64,000 nt of DNA from JBEVNR01 sp040507985 (GCA_040507985.1 JBEVNR010000023.1:1-64000), one strand, 5' to 3'; shown: positions 26,146 through 35,622, counted from the stretch's first letter. Numbers and translations: made by a program. The notes: generated by a model not told the origin, from the sequence alone.

Positions 26146-27654
26146 CTATTTTTTGGTTCGCATTCGATTAAAGGCGTCAAGATACGCCTTGGCGGAAGCG
26201 ACCAGCGTATCGAAATGGCGTCCATGGCCGGTAAAGGTTTTGCGTTCGCACGAAAGCCGTACCGTGACTTCAGCTTGGGCGTCCGTTCCGGCGGTGACGG
26301 CATGGACTTGGTATAACTCCAGTCTGGCCTCGTGCGGGACGATCGCGCGTATCGCGTTGAACACCGCGTCCACCGGGCCGTTTCCGGAACGCGACGCCGA
26401 CTTCTCTTGGCCGCCTTCCGACAGGCGCAAATCCGCCTCCGACGCCTTCGATCCGCAGCGCACCGCCAGATCGACGAATTCGACGCCGCTTGCGCCTTCG
26501 TGCGTTAAGGCGTCGTTGACGAGCGCGATCACGTCTTCGTCGTAGACGACTTTCTTATTGTCCGCCATGGACTTAAATTTCGCGAACAAATCGTCGATTT
26601 TTTCGTCTTCGACGACGAATCCCAGCGCCTCCATTTTGTTGCGGAAGGCATGGCGGCCGGAATGCTTGCCGAGCGCCAACGTCGATTCCTCGATGCCGAC
26701 CGACGCCGGCGTCATGATTTCGTACGTGCCGCGATGCTTCAGCATGCCGTCCTGATGAATGCCGGATTCGTGCGCGAACGCGTTGGCGCCGACGATCGCC
26801 TTGTTTTTTTGCACCGCAAACCCGGTGACGGTCGACACCAGACGGGACAGGCGCATGATATGCGTCGCATCGACGCCGGTATTAAACGGCAACGCGTCTC
26901 CGCGCACCTTCATCGCCATCACGATTTCTTCGAGCGCGGCGTTGCCGGCCCGTTCGCCCAACCCGTTCACGGCGCATTCGACCTGCCGCGCGCCGCCCAG
27001 CACGCCGGCCAACGAGTTAGAGACGGCCAATCCCAAATCGTTATGGCAATGGGTGGAAAACACCGCCTTATGGGCGTTCGGCACGCGCGCGATCAACGAG
27101 GCAACAAGCGCCCGATATTCCTCCGGAACGGCATACCCGACGGTATCGGGAATGTTGACCGTGGTCGCTCCGGCGCGGATGGCCGCTTCGACGGCGCGAC
27201 ATAAAAAATCGGGATCGGAGCGCGTGGCGTCCTCCGCCGACCATTCCACGTCGCCCGCCAGGCGGCGCGCGTACGCGACGGACGCCGAAACGCGCGCCAA
27301 CACGTCTTCCGGCTCCATGCGCAACTTATATTTCATGTGCAACGCGCTGGTGGCGATAAAAATGTGGATGCGCTTCTTGTGCGCCGGCGCGATCGCCTGC
27401 GCGGCGGCGTCGATATCGGCTTCCACGGAACGCGCCAGCGAGCATACCGTGGCCCTTTTTATTTTTTTGGCGATGGCGGAAACGGCGGCGAAATCCCCTT
27501 CCGACGCCCGCGCGAACCCGGCTTCGATCACGTCGACGCCCATGCGGTCGAGCGTTTCGGCGATGGCGAGTTTCTCCGCGCCCGTCATGGTCGCGCCCGG
27601 CGATTGTTCGCCGTCGCGCAAGGTGGTGTCGAATATTATCACTCGGTCCGTCAT
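26146..27654 (-). CDS. leuA: 2-isopropylmalate synthase
   Basis: Condenses acetyl-CoA with 2-oxoisovalerate, the committed step to leucine, using the product chain begun by ilvBN. It is 502 aa from the ATG at 27654. The DRE-TIM barrel is clear: IFDTTLRDGEQSPGATM, a conserved VIEAGFARASEGDF strand, FSTHCHNDLGLAVSNSLAGV with the metal-binding His pair, and NGLGERAGNAALEEIVMA. The Leu-binding C-terminal LeuA dimer domain (about residues 370-500) is complete, so feedback inhibition by leucine is expected. leuBCD are not in the window. The start at 27654 is preferred over 27678 because the family begins a few residues before the IFDTTLRDG motif. Confidence 0.96.
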   Translation of the reverse strand: MTDRVIIFDTTLRDGEQSPGATMTGAEKLAIAETLDRMGVDVIEAGFARASEGDFAAVSAIAKKIKRATVCSLARSVEADIDAAAQAIAPAHKKRIHIFIATSALHMKYKLRMEPEDVLARVSASVAYARRLAGDVEWSAEDATRSDPDFLCRAVEAAIRAGATTVNIPDTVGYAVPEEYRALVASLIARVPNAHKAVFSTHCHNDLGLAVSNSLAGVLGGARQVECAVNGLGERAGNAALEEIVMAMKVRGDALPFNTGVDATHIMRLSRLVSTVTGFAVQKNKAIVGANAFAHESGIHQDGMLKHRGTYEIMTPASVGIEESTLALGKHSGRHAFRNKMEALGFVVEDEKIDDLFAKFKSMADNKKVVYDEDVIALVNDALTHEGASGVEFVDLAVRCGSKASEADLRLSEGGQEKSASRSGNGPVDAVFNAIRAIVPHEARLELYQVHAVTAGTDAQAEVTVRLSCERKTFTGHGRHFDTLVASAKAYLDAFNRMRTKK

Positions 27655-27906
27655 GACGCCCGCTTCCATAAGAAACATGATTGCCGGATGGCTTTGCTCT
27701 ATGCGAGCGAACGATTATGCCGCACTTGCGAAATGACGTCCACCTAAAAATAACGCTTCATTGCGAATTATTGCTTGGAGGCCGTAATTCGCGACAGACT
27801 GCGATTAACGCGCATTTTATAGTAACCGCCACGGTATCTCCTTGCGGGATGATGACGCTTAAGGTATGTTTTTCTTTCACGAATATATACCCATAGAGGA
27901 CGTTCC

Positions 27907-28923
27907 ATGAAAGCCGCCCTAGCCGCCATTGCCGCCGCATCCGTCATATGCGCCTCATGCGCCCCCATCGCGAAGAAGGGAAGCGAACGCACGAAAATCG
28001 AACGCTCCGCGATTCGGTTCGACGAAGCGGCGGCCCACGCGTACGACGCGCACGACGCCATATTGCGTCGCGTGGCCGAGGCGGACGTCGCCCGTTATCG
28101 CGCAAAACTGGCCGAAAACCGCATTACGCTGAGCGTCGCTCCCGGGTGCGCCGAAACCCTCGCGACGAATCAAGAAGAAATGGCGACGCATTGCCTAAGC
28201 GTCCCGGCCGGCGTAAAGGCTCCGCTTTTTATGTCCACTCCCACGAAAAACCTTAAGGCGTTGGGCGACGCGTTAAAGGAATATGCCGACGCCCTTGCCG
28301 CGCTCGCCGAAGCGAACGGACCGGACGAAGAAGCGGTCGCCCTGAATCGCGCGGCCGACGCGCTTGCCCAATTTGCCGACTCGGCCGGACGCATGGATAA
28401 ATTTCCCGCCTCCGGCGCCGAACGCATCGTCGCCGCCTCCAAAGCGGTGCGGGCGATCGGGCGCAACCGCATGGAATATCGCCGCGATCTGGCGTTAGCC
28501 AAGGCGATTAAGAAGTCTAACAAGGCGGTGGAAGACGCGGCCCTGCTCATGGGCCAAACCTACGATTGGGCGTCAACGTCCGCCTTTGCGCGCGGAGAGC
28601 GGCTCGTCGTCAACGACGCGCAGCGACGCGTGAACGACGTGATACGCCGTCGCGGCTCCACCAAGCAAGAAATACGCGAGGCGGAAAAAGCGGTAGAGGA
28701 CGCCAAGCGCTCTTACGGCAATTTCTACGACGCTGCCTCGAAACAACGTAAGGTTTTTGAAAAAGTCGCCGACGCCCATAACGTCTTGGCTGAATTGGCC
28801 GATCACGAAAAAGCGCATCCGGGGGAAGACAGCGCGCTCTACGCGGAATTTAACGAAGCGATTCACGAGCTGAACGAAGCCGCCGCCGACGTGACGGGCG
28901 CGCTTGAAAAGAAGGGCAAGTAA
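27907..28923 (+). CDS. Hypothetical exported alpha-helical protein, possible lipoprotein
   Basis: A 338-aa protein starting MKAALAAIAAASVICASCAP. The hydrophobic start and Cys18 suggest a signal peptide and possibly lipid attachment, though the lipobox is not canonical. The rest is almost entirely charged helix (many A, E, K, R, D) with heptad-like spacing, for example VEDAALLMGQTYDW and the later REAEKAVEDAKRSYGNFYDA, and is probably coiled coil. One His/Cys-containing stretch early on (APGCAETLATNQEEMATHC) could form a disulfide. It is divergent from leuA. No family is recognised. Confidence 0.7.
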   Translation: MKAALAAIAAASVICASCAPIAKKGSERTKIERSAIRFDEAAAHAYDAHDAILRRVAEADVARYRAKLAENRITLSVAPGCAETLATNQEEMATHCLSVPAGVKAPLFMSTPTKNLKALGDALKEYADALAALAEANGPDEEAVALNRAADALAQFADSAGRMDKFPASGAERIVAASKAVRAIGRNRMEYRRDLALAKAIKKSNKAVEDAALLMGQTYDWASTSAFARGERLVVNDAQRRVNDVIRRRGSTKQEIREAEKAVEDAKRSYGNFYDAASKQRKVFEKVADAHNVLAELADHEKAHPGEDSALYAEFNEAIHELNEAAADVTGALEKKGK

Positions 28924-28931
28924 GAGCTGAA

Positions 28932-29882
28932 TCAGGAAGCGTTCCTAACCTCTACGGATAACGCGTACCCTCCCTCCCCTTTCCTTTGCATAATCGCGTC
29001 GCAATGCAGGAGGCACGGCACGTTACGCTTGCCGTGGCCGATATTCTTACCATAAAACGCGGGAACGGAGATTTCCTTCGCGCGTTCCGTAAGAAAGGAT
29101 AACACGTCGTTTTGGCTGACGCCGGCGGCGCTTGCGTCGCTTCTTGCGTTAAAATCTCCGAAAAGCACGCCCCGGACGTTCGAGAACGTCCGGCTATAAA
29201 AAATATGCAACCACATGCGGTGGACGGCGTACAATTCTTCGTCTACGTCTTCGCATAACAACCATCCCGGCGCGGGGGCGATTTCGTAGGGCGTGCCGAG
29301 GGAAGAATGCGCCAACGTCATGTTTCCCCCAAAGACGGGCGTCGGAGCAAACGCCTTTTTTTTCGCGGCGTCGTTCAGGGGAACCCATCCGTCGACGCAC
29401 GTCGATAAAACGGCGTCGCCTTGCATGACGGATCGCATGACGTCAACGCACAAATCCGCGCCTTCGACGACGCGCCCGGCGCCGCTTAATTCCTTTAATG
29501 TTTGGGCGTGAAGGCATATGACGTTCGGGAAACGCGCCAAATAGGCGAAAAGGGCCGTCGCGTCGCTATATCCCGCGAAGATCGTCGGCGGAGAGGCGCG
29601 CACGGCGTCTTCCCGCGCGGCAAGATGGGGCAGCAATCGGCTTGTGCCGAAGCCCCCGCGCGTCGCCCATATGAGCGGCACGTCCGGATCGCTTAAAGCG
29701 TCGACGAACGCCGTCGCGCTCTCCTCTCCGGATTGCGCATGGGTTTGGCCGCCGACGTCGTTAGAGACGACCCCTACGTCGCGAGGAGCGTATCCCGTCG
29801 CACGGACAAAACTGCGAATCATTTCCGCCTCTGCGTGGGTAGGCGAAAAGGAAGGAGAAAAAATGCCGACGCTATGGGCCAT
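28932..29882 (-). CDS. ldcA: LD-carboxypeptidase (peptidase S66)
   Basis: Cytoplasmic serine peptidase that removes the terminal D-Ala from recycled murein tetrapeptides. From the ATG at 29882 it is 316 aa, the usual length. Conserved features are VGIFSPSF at the N-terminus, IWATRGGFGTSRLLPHL, the nucleophile Ser in FAGYSDATALF, and the histidine in GKNIGHGKRNVPCLLH of the Ser-Glu-His triad. An in-frame upstream extension to 30113 runs antisense-like through vsr and has no family support. It is last in the minus-strand unit greA-GNAT-lolA-vsr-ldcA, 35 nt after vsr. Confidence 0.9.
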   Translation of the reverse strand: MAHSVGIFSPSFSPTHAEAEMIRSFVRATGYAPRDVGVVSNDVGGQTHAQSGEESATAFVDALSDPDVPLIWATRGGFGTSRLLPHLAAREDAVRASPPTIFAGYSDATALFAYLARFPNVICLHAQTLKELSGAGRVVEGADLCVDVMRSVMQGDAVLSTCVDGWVPLNDAAKKKAFAPTPVFGGNMTLAHSSLGTPYEIAPAPGWLLCEDVDEELYAVHRMWLHIFYSRTFSNVRGVLFGDFNARSDASAAGVSQNDVLSFLTERAKEISVPAFYGKNIGHGKRNVPCLLHCDAIMQRKGEGGYALSVEVRNAS

Positions 29883-29917
29883 ATGTTTTTCCGCTGAACG
29901 CAGTTTATGAGAAGGAT

Positions 29918-30391
29918 CTAAGGCAACTCCGCACACATAACGGAGGAATCGTGCAAAAAAGCCGCCATCTCTTGCAGCAAGGCCCCTTCCGACAGGCGCC
30001 CCTTCCCCGTGAGGGCACATTCCCACACATAGAGCACGCGCACGCCGCACTCGTGCAACTCGCAGCGCACTCGGGCGTCCCTTTGTACGTTTCTCCGGAT
30101 TTTTTCTTGCCAATATAAAGCGTTGCGCTTAGGCAGGCGCGAGCCTTTAGGGCAATCGTGATGGTGCCAAAAACATCCGTGTACGAAGATAACGGCGTCA
30201 TACGCACGAAACCATATGTCGGGAGAGCCGGGAAGCGTTCCGGCGTGGATCCGATAACGATAGCCGGCCCGAAAGAGCACACGCCGCACGCGTCTTTCGG
30301 GCGCGGTATTTTTATTTTTCACCGCCGCCATCATGCGACTTCGCGCGGCGTCCGGCGACAATAGCGGCAATTGTTGGCGTGGCGGCGCCAT
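29918..30391 (-). CDS. vsr: Very short patch repair (Vsr) endonuclease
   Basis: Nicks 5' of the T in T:G mismatches that arise by deamination of 5-methylcytosine. It is 157 aa, the normal size. Diagnostic segments are SRMMAAVKNKNTAPE, VRRVLFRAGYRYRIH, LPGSPDIWF with the catalytic Asp, VFVHGCFWHHHDC-type residues (here FVHGCFWHHHDC) with catalytic and zinc-binding His and Cys, and WQEKIRRNVQRD. Vsr is usually encoded next to a cytosine-5 methyltransferase; none is seen in this window. Its ATG overlaps the lolA stop in a TAATG junction, so it is translationally coupled to a housekeeping gene. Confidence 0.95.
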   Translation of the reverse strand: MAPPRQQLPLLSPDAARSRMMAAVKNKNTAPERRVRRVLFRAGYRYRIHAGTLPGSPDIWFRAYDAVIFVHGCFWHHHDCPKGSRLPKRNALYWQEKIRRNVQRDARVRCELHECGVRVLYVWECALTGKGRLSEGALLQEMAAFLHDSSVMCAELP

Positions 30392-31038
30392 TATCGTTTT
30401 TGCGGCCTGCTTCGACCTTCCGGAACGTAAAATAAATTTCTATCGAACGAAAGATTTTTTTCCATATCCGAAAAAACGATCTCTACCCGCCGGCCGGTGG
30501 GATCTCGCTGAGAGAATCCCGTGAGAGCCACGTCCGATTTAGAAAAATGTAGGGTAATTTCTCCGTCCTCGCGGCGGTTTTTTTGCGCGAACGATAAAAA
30601 ATACGCACCTTCGCCTTCCTTATAGTCGGTCAACAGCACATCGGAAGAAGCGTCGAAAAGATTCTTCGCCGGCAGGGCGAGCAACCCGGCCAACTTGCTT
30701 TCGATCGGCACGTTTCGCACTTCGTCCAGCTCGCGGTCGACGATCGCCATCACTTTGCCGTTCACGATAATAAGCAAGTGCGAAGGGGGGGCATACTCCC
30801 AACGGATTTTAGACGGGCGTTCCATATAAAATTCGCCGGAGGAAGGGACGCCGCCCTCGTCCGTTTGCGAAAAATTGGCGTGCAGCGACTCTATGCCGTC
30901 TAAATAGCGAATGATTTCCGTCTTGACGGAAGAAGGAACGGCGACGTTCCGCGCGTTCGCCGCCGCATTACCCCCCGACGCAACGCAAAACGCTGCGACG
31001 AAAAAAAAAGCGGATAAAAAAAGACGGCAAGCGCGCAT
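30391..31038 (-). CDS. lolA: Outer-membrane lipoprotein carrier LolA
   Basis: Periplasmic chaperone that takes lipoproteins from LolCDE at the inner membrane to the outer membrane. From the ATG at 31038 it is 215 aa with a signal peptide (LFLSAFFFVAAFCVASGGNA). LolA features are IESLHANFSQTDEGG, GEFYMERPSKIRWEY, SHLLIIVNGKVMAIVDREL and ITLHFSKSDVALTGF. The start sits in a TAATG overlap with the upstream GNAT gene, and a longer frame to 31140 would overlap that gene with no family support. In many alphaproteobacteria lolA lies between ftsK and xthA; here the neighbours are a GNAT gene and vsr. Confidence 0.92.
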   Translation of the reverse strand: MRACRLFLSAFFFVAAFCVASGGNAAANARNVAVPSSVKTEIIRYLDGIESLHANFSQTDEGGVPSSGEFYMERPSKIRWEYAPPSHLLIIVNGKVMAIVDRELDEVRNVPIESKLAGLLALPAKNLFDASSDVLLTDYKEGEGAYFLSFAQKNRREDGEITLHFSKSDVALTGFSQRDPTGRRVEIVFSDMEKNLSFDRNLFYVPEGRSRPQKR

Positions 31039-31517
31039 TATAAGAACCGATGCATGATATGAACGTCCACTAAACCGGCGGAGGCGTGGCGATAGGCTTT
31101 GGGAACCGTACCTATAATGGCGAACCCCATTTTTTTCCATAACGTCACCGCTTGCGTATTGGTGGAAACGACGAAGTTAAACTGCATCGCGTCGTAGCCC
31201 ATTTTCTTCGCTTCCTCCAGCGCAAACGCACACATGCCCGTCGCAATTCCCCGGCCGCGACACTCAGGCTTCACCATAAATCCGGCGTTGCATACGTGGC
31301 CGCCACGATCCGGCTTATTTTGGCGAATGACGAAACTGCCGGCCACCTTTCCGTCAGCCAGATAACAAAACGCGGCGCCGCTATCGGTCCACACGCGGCG
31401 CACGTCCGCGTCGGCGTAGTTGTCGCCATAGACGAACGAGTCTCCCTTTGCGACCACGATCCTGAAAATCTCGGTCAGCTGAGGAAAGTATTTTTCCTCA
31501 AAAGGAACTATGGACAT
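31038..31517 (-). CDS. GNAT-family N-acetyltransferase
   Basis: A 159-aa protein with a single GNAT domain. The acetyl-CoA-binding motif A is clear: VKPECRGRGIATGMCAFALEEAKKMG is the signature loop and helix, and motif B ends in NTQAVTLWKKMGFAIIG. The N-terminus (VPFEEKYFPQLTEIF) is typical of L-amino acid or small-molecule acetyltransferases. The substrate cannot be deduced. It lies 19 nt downstream of greA and shares a TAATG overlap with lolA. Confidence 0.88.
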   Translation of the reverse strand: MSIVPFEEKYFPQLTEIFRIVVAKGDSFVYGDNYADADVRRVWTDSGAAFCYLADGKVAGSFVIRQNKPDRGGHVCNAGFMVKPECRGRGIATGMCAFALEEAKKMGYDAMQFNFVVSTNTQAVTLWKKMGFAIIGTVPKAYRHASAGLVDVHIMHRFL

Positions 31518-31536
31518 GCACGCTCGCTAAGAAAAA

Positions 31537-32016
31537 TTATGCCGAATAGGCGACGGAAATAATTTCGTAGGTCCTGAAACCGCGCGGGGTTTCCACCACC
31601 GCTTCGTCTTCCGCCTTCTTGCCGATAAGCGCGCGGGCAACGGGCGACTTAATGGAAATAAGCCCTTTTTCTATGTCCGCCTCGTATTCCCCGACAATGC
31701 GGTAGGTCACTTCCTTATCCGATTCTTCATCGTAGAGCGTTACGCGGGCGCCGAACTTCACCGTATCACCGGAGACGGACGCGGGATCGATGACTTCGGC
31801 GGTGGAGATAATGCCCTCGAGTTCGATAATGCGCCCTTCGACGAAGCTTTGCTTTTCGCGCGCCGCATGGTACTCGGCGTTTTCCTTTAAGTCGCCCAGC
31901 TCGCGCGCGGCGGAAATGGCTTCGCTGATGGAAGGACGCTCGACGGTTTTCAAGCGACGCAATTCTTCCTGCGCGCGATCAAAGCCGCTCTTAGTGATAT
32001 ATGTTTTTTCCGTCAT
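31537..32016 (-). CDS. greA: Transcription elongation factor GreA
   Basis: Enters the RNA polymerase secondary channel and stimulates cleavage of backtracked transcripts. It is 159 aa from the ATG at 32016. The N-terminal coiled coil carries the acidic tip in ARELGDLKENAEYHAAREKQ, followed by the FKBP-like C-terminal domain with GARVTLYD, ISIKSPVARALIGKK and FRTYEI. The start six residues downstream of the longest frame begins MTEKTYIT, typical for the family. It leads the minus-strand unit greA-GNAT-lolA-vsr-ldcA behind a predicted promoter. Confidence 0.96.
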   Translation of the reverse strand: MTEKTYITKSGFDRAQEELRRLKTVERPSISEAISAARELGDLKENAEYHAAREKQSFVEGRIIELEGIISTAEVIDPASVSGDTVKFGARVTLYDEESDKEVTYRIVGEYEADIEKGLISIKSPVARALIGKKAEDEAVVETPRGFRTYEIISVAYSA

Positions 32017-32097
32017 AACTATCGACGCTTGCACGTGCCTACCCCTTTATATATATGCGGGCATTCAAGAAATTATTTTCGTTTATGTATAATCTAA

Positions 32098-32126
32098 ACC
32101 ATATACCCGCCGATAAAAATCGTCAA
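32098..32126 (-). promoter_or_regulatory. Predicted sigma70 promoter for greA
   Basis: Read on the minus strand, TTGACG (32121-32126) and TATGGT (32098-32103) are 17 bp apart. Initiation near 32091 would leave a leader of about 75 nt before the greA ATG at 32016. Confidence 0.5.
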
Positions 32127-32268
32127 GCCCCTATGAACACAGGCAAAATCGATGCAGGGGAACGCCATAAATTAATGAGTTAATGACTTTCTTCTTCGTC
32201 ATTATAAAATGAACGGACCATAAATAAAGCTTACGCAGCGCATCACTCCTATTTATGCCAATCCTTCG

Positions 32269-34398
32269 TCAAAACCGCCGCACCCGAAACGCATTTGCCA
32301 CCACGATAATCGACGACGACGACATGGCGAGCGCGGCGACGAGGGGCGTCACCCATCCGGCAAGCGCGAGCGGCACCGCAACGCAATTATACAAGACCGC
32401 CAGCGTGAAATTTTGCTTTACCAATGTCGTGGAAAACTTCGCCATGCGCACTGCCATAATCACGGCGTTGAGCGAGGCGCCGCAAAACACCGCGTCCGCC
32501 GCGTTTTGCGTCACGTCCATGCCGTCGGACGGGGCCATGGAGACGTTCGCCTGCGTCAGGGCGGGGGCGTCGTTTAAGCCGTCGCCTATCATAAACACGC
32601 GCCTTCCCTCGTCCTGCAATTTTTTGACCACGACCACCTTTTCGCCCGGCAAGGTTTCCGCGAAGCAACGTTCAATCCCCAGCGCGTTCGCCATGCTCTC
32701 CGTCGACTCTTTCTTGTCGCCGGAGACAAGATAGGTCGCCATGCCTTGTTTGGCGAATGCCTCCACCGTTTCCCGCGCGCCCTCGCGCATGGGATCGGAG
32801 AAGAAAAACTCGGCGCGTTTCTCTCCGTCCTCGTACAAAGCCGCGCCGGACGCCGCGTCGTTCTTTCCCAAAAAAACCTTTTTTTCTTGATAGAAACCCT
32901 CCACGCCCATGCCGGCCGTTTCCTTCACGTCGGACAAGATCGGACGTTCCCCGCGCGCCGCTTCGCTGATCGCCCTGCTGAGCGGGTGCCGGCTATGGTC
33001 GGCCAAGGCCGCCGCCAGCAACAAACGCTCCGAAGGAATGGCGTCCGCGTTCAGCAGCGCCGGGCGCCCGAGGGTGAGCGTTCCCGTCTTGTCAAAAATC
33101 ACCGCGTCGACTCCGGTCAGGCGCTCGAGCGCGTCGCCGCTCTTGACGAGGACGCCGCGCTTCATCAGCCATTCCGTCGCCAGTACCTGCACCGCCGGCG
33201 CCGCCAACCCGAGCGCGCATGGGCAGGTGATGATTAAGGTGGTGACGGAAACGGTCAGCGCGCGTTGCCAATCGACGTCGCCCCAAAAATACCACCCGAC
33301 GAACGAAGCTGCCGCCAAAGCGTGAACGACCGGCGTATAGAGCTTCGCGGCCTTGTCGGCAAGGCGCACGTAACGCGCTCTTCCCTGCTCCGCCGTTTCC
33401 ATCAACCGCACCGCCTCGGCGAGCACGCTGTCTTCGTTCGGCTGCAAGACGCGGCAGACAAGCGGCGCGGAAAGATTCACGCAGCCGCCATAGACGACGT
33501 CGCCCGGCCCGGCCGCACGCGGGGCCGATTCGCCGGTGACTAAGGACGCGTCGACGTCGGAGCTTCCCGACAAAATTTCCGCGTCCGCCGGCGCTTTCTC
33601 TCCGGCGGCGACCATGACGACGTCGCCGGCCTTTAGCTCGCTTTTTTCAATAATGCGCGTCTTTCCGTCCTCGAACAACGTTGCCGTTCCTTGAAGCATT
33701 TCCAGCAGGTCGCGCGCGTGCCGCCCCGCCTTTCCCCGCGCCTTGGCGTCGAGCCATCTTCCCGTCAATAAGAAAAACAACAGCATGACGGCGGAATCGA
33801 AATAGGCGTGCTCCCCGCCGGAGAACGTCTCGAACGCGCTCGTCACGCAGGCCAACGTCACGCCGACCGAAATTGGGACGTCCATATTGGTGTGGCCGCG
33901 CGACAAGGCGCGGTAGGCCGAGGCAAAAAACGGCCTTCCGGCATATAAAACCGTCGGCAGGGCGATGAACGCCGAGAGAAAATGCAACAATTCGCGTGTG
34001 GCTTGGCCCATCGTTTGCGCGTCGGTCGTCCATAGCGCGACGGAGATCAACATAACGTTGCCCATGGCGAAACCGGCGACGGCCATGCAGCGCAATAAAT
34101 TGTCCTCCTCGCCGGCGGGCGCGACGTCGCCGGAGCTTTTGCTGATCGGAGCGACTTTATAGCCGAGATTCTCCACGGCGCCGGCCAATTTCTCCGCTTG
34201 CTCCGCCTCGCCGCTCCATGCGACGGTGACGCGCGACGTCGAAAGGTTGACCCGCGCCTCGGTGACGGTCGGTTGCTTCTTTAAGGCGGACTCGACGGCG
34301 AACATGCATTTCGCGCAGCGCATTCCGTCCACCCGCATGACGAGCGTATGCCCGTTTTCGACGGATTTAGCAAAAGGCGCAAATACGGAAGACGTCAT
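32269..34398 (-). CDS. Copper-transporting P1B-type ATPase
   Basis: A 709-aa inner-membrane ATPase that exports Cu(I), either for efflux (CopA) or for cytochrome oxidase assembly (FixI/CtpA). An N-terminal HMA domain has the GMRCAKC metal site (about residues 24-30). Next come four membrane helices, the actuator loop (VTGESAP), the transmembrane CPC motif in ITCPCALGLAAP, the phosphorylation site DKTGTLT, an HP pair in SRHPLSRAI, and the hinge MIGDGLNDAPAL. Two final membrane helices follow. Only one HMA domain is present. No ccoNOP or ccoGHS genes are in the window, so the FixI option is untested. It is followed after 21 nt on the plus-strand map by the M23 peptidase stop; the two genes run in the same direction. 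Confidence 0.93.
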   Translation of the reverse strand: MTSSVFAPFAKSVENGHTLVMRVDGMRCAKCMFAVESALKKQPTVTEARVNLSTSRVTVAWSGEAEQAEKLAGAVENLGYKVAPISKSSGDVAPAGEEDNLLRCMAVAGFAMGNVMLISVALWTTDAQTMGQATRELLHFLSAFIALPTVLYAGRPFFASAYRALSRGHTNMDVPISVGVTLACVTSAFETFSGGEHAYFDSAVMLLFFLLTGRWLDAKARGKAGRHARDLLEMLQGTATLFEDGKTRIIEKSELKAGDVVMVAAGEKAPADAEILSGSSDVDASLVTGESAPRAAGPGDVVYGGCVNLSAPLVCRVLQPNEDSVLAEAVRLMETAEQGRARYVRLADKAAKLYTPVVHALAAASFVGWYFWGDVDWQRALTVSVTTLIITCPCALGLAAPAVQVLATEWLMKRGVLVKSGDALERLTGVDAVIFDKTGTLTLGRPALLNADAIPSERLLLAAALADHSRHPLSRAISEAARGERPILSDVKETAGMGVEGFYQEKKVFLGKNDAASGAALYEDGEKRAEFFFSDPMREGARETVEAFAKQGMATYLVSGDKKESTESMANALGIERCFAETLPGEKVVVVKKLQDEGRRVFMIGDGLNDAPALTQANVSMAPSDGMDVTQNAADAVFCGASLNAVIMAVRMAKFSTTLVKQNFTLAVLYNCVAVPLALAGWVTPLVAALAMSSSSIIVVANAFRVRRF

Positions 34399-34419
34399 AC
34401 GACCTTGAGAAAAAACGGG

Positions 34420-35622
34420 CTATTTCTTTTGGCGCATCGCCAGTTTATACGACGACATCACCTCGCCGTCGCCGTATAGCGCGGCGATTTGGGCTTTGTA
34501 GTGGGTGAAAACGGCGAGCGACACGCCTTCGAGTTTTTCCGACGCGAAGGTTTTAATGGAAAGCGGGTTAATCTGCACGTTGTTTTTCAGCACTTCGTAA
34601 TGCAAGTGCGGACCCGTCGCCAAGCCCGTCATGCCCACATAGCCGATGACCTGGCCTTGCTTGACCGTCGCGCCGTTTTTCAGGCCCGGGGCAAACGCGC
34701 TCATATGGCCGTAGGCCGTGTCCAGTCCTTTATGACGCAGGCGAACGTAATTTCCGTACCCGCTTACCGTTCCCCTAAAAAGCACGACGCCGTCACCGGA
34801 TGCATAAATGGGCGTACCCGTTGAGGCAGCGAAATCGACGCCCTTATGCATCCGGGTATAGCCAAGGACGGGATGGCGTCGCGCGCCGAATCCGGAGGAA
34901 ATGCGCGTGGCGTCGACGGGCGTGCGCAGCAGCGAGCGCTTCACGGTTTTTCCGTCGGCGAAGTAATATTGCTGTTCTCCGTTTTTATCGGCGAAGCGAT
35001 AAATTTCAAACTTCTCGCCGTTTTTGGGAATCATCGTAAGCGACACGATATCTCCGCCGCTCTCGCGGGCATTGTCTTTCGTCAGGCGTTGTTCGTACAG
35101 CAGATAATAGCGGTCGCCTTTTTTCGATTCGCGCTGAAAGTCGAGCTGGTAACTGAGCATTTTGACGACGGAGGCCAAGACCGGCGCCGGAACGCCCGCG
35201 CTCAGTCCGTCTTGATAGAAAGAGCGTCGCAACGTAAAGTCGGCCTTGACGACTTGTAAGGTGGTGGGGAGGGCCTTTTCCTCGGCGACGAAATCGCCGT
35301 CATGGTTGCGGCTGACGACGACTTCCTTGTCGAAGGAAGTTTTCATGCTAAGGCGCTGCACCGCGCTTCCGTCCGGCGCCAGACGCAGATTAATGCATTG
35401 CTTTGGTTTGAGGCGCGCGACGTCGTATATTTCGGAAAAAGCCACCACGGCCGGCATGGCGTCGGCGCTGTCGACGCCGGCGTCGCTCAGCAGGTTAAGC
35501 AGCGTGTCGCCGTTGCGCACCGTCAACTTGCGCATCGCCGCGTTGGCGCCATACGGCGCGAGCGCGACCAAAACACAAAGCGCAAGAAGCGCGGACACGG
35601 AAGCAAAAAGGGCTTTTCGCAT
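34420..35622 (-). CDS. M23-family murein endopeptidase
   Basis: A 400-aa exported cell-wall hydrolase of the MepM/YebA type, which cuts peptide crosslinks so that new murein can be inserted. An N-terminal signal sequence runs to about residue 28 (ALLALCVLVALAPYGANA). A LysM/OapA-like segment follows (TVRNGDTLLNLLSDAGV), then a mixed domain, then the C-terminal LytM domain (about residues 255-365). The zinc ligands are visible in MHKGVDFA (His and Asp) and in GPHLHYEVL (HxH), with SSGFGARRHPVLG before them. All catalytic residues are present, so it is likely active rather than an EnvC-type regulator. Confidence 0.9.
   Translation of the reverse strand: MRKALFASVSALLALCVLVALAPYGANAAMRKLTVRNGDTLLNLLSDAGVDSADAMPAVVAFSEIYDVARLKPKQCINLRLAPDGSAVQRLSMKTSFDKEVVVSRNHDGDFVAEEKALPTTLQVVKADFTLRRSFYQDGLSAGVPAPVLASVVKMLSYQLDFQRESKKGDRYYLLYEQRLTKDNARESGGDIVSLTMIPKNGEKFEIYRFADKNGEQQYYFADGKTVKRSLLRTPVDATRISSGFGARRHPVLGYTRMHKGVDFAASTGTPIYASGDGVVLFRGTVSGYGNYVRLRHKGLDTAYGHMSAFAPGLKNGATVKQGQVIGYVGMTGLATGPHLHYEVLKNNVQINPLSIKTFASEKLEGVSLAVFTHYKAQIAALYGDGEVMSSYKLAMRQKK

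Noticed and set aside
29883..30113. N-terminal extension of the LD-carboxypeptidase frame
   Set aside because: It overlaps the well-supported vsr gene on the same strand and carries no family motif; the family start is at 29882.
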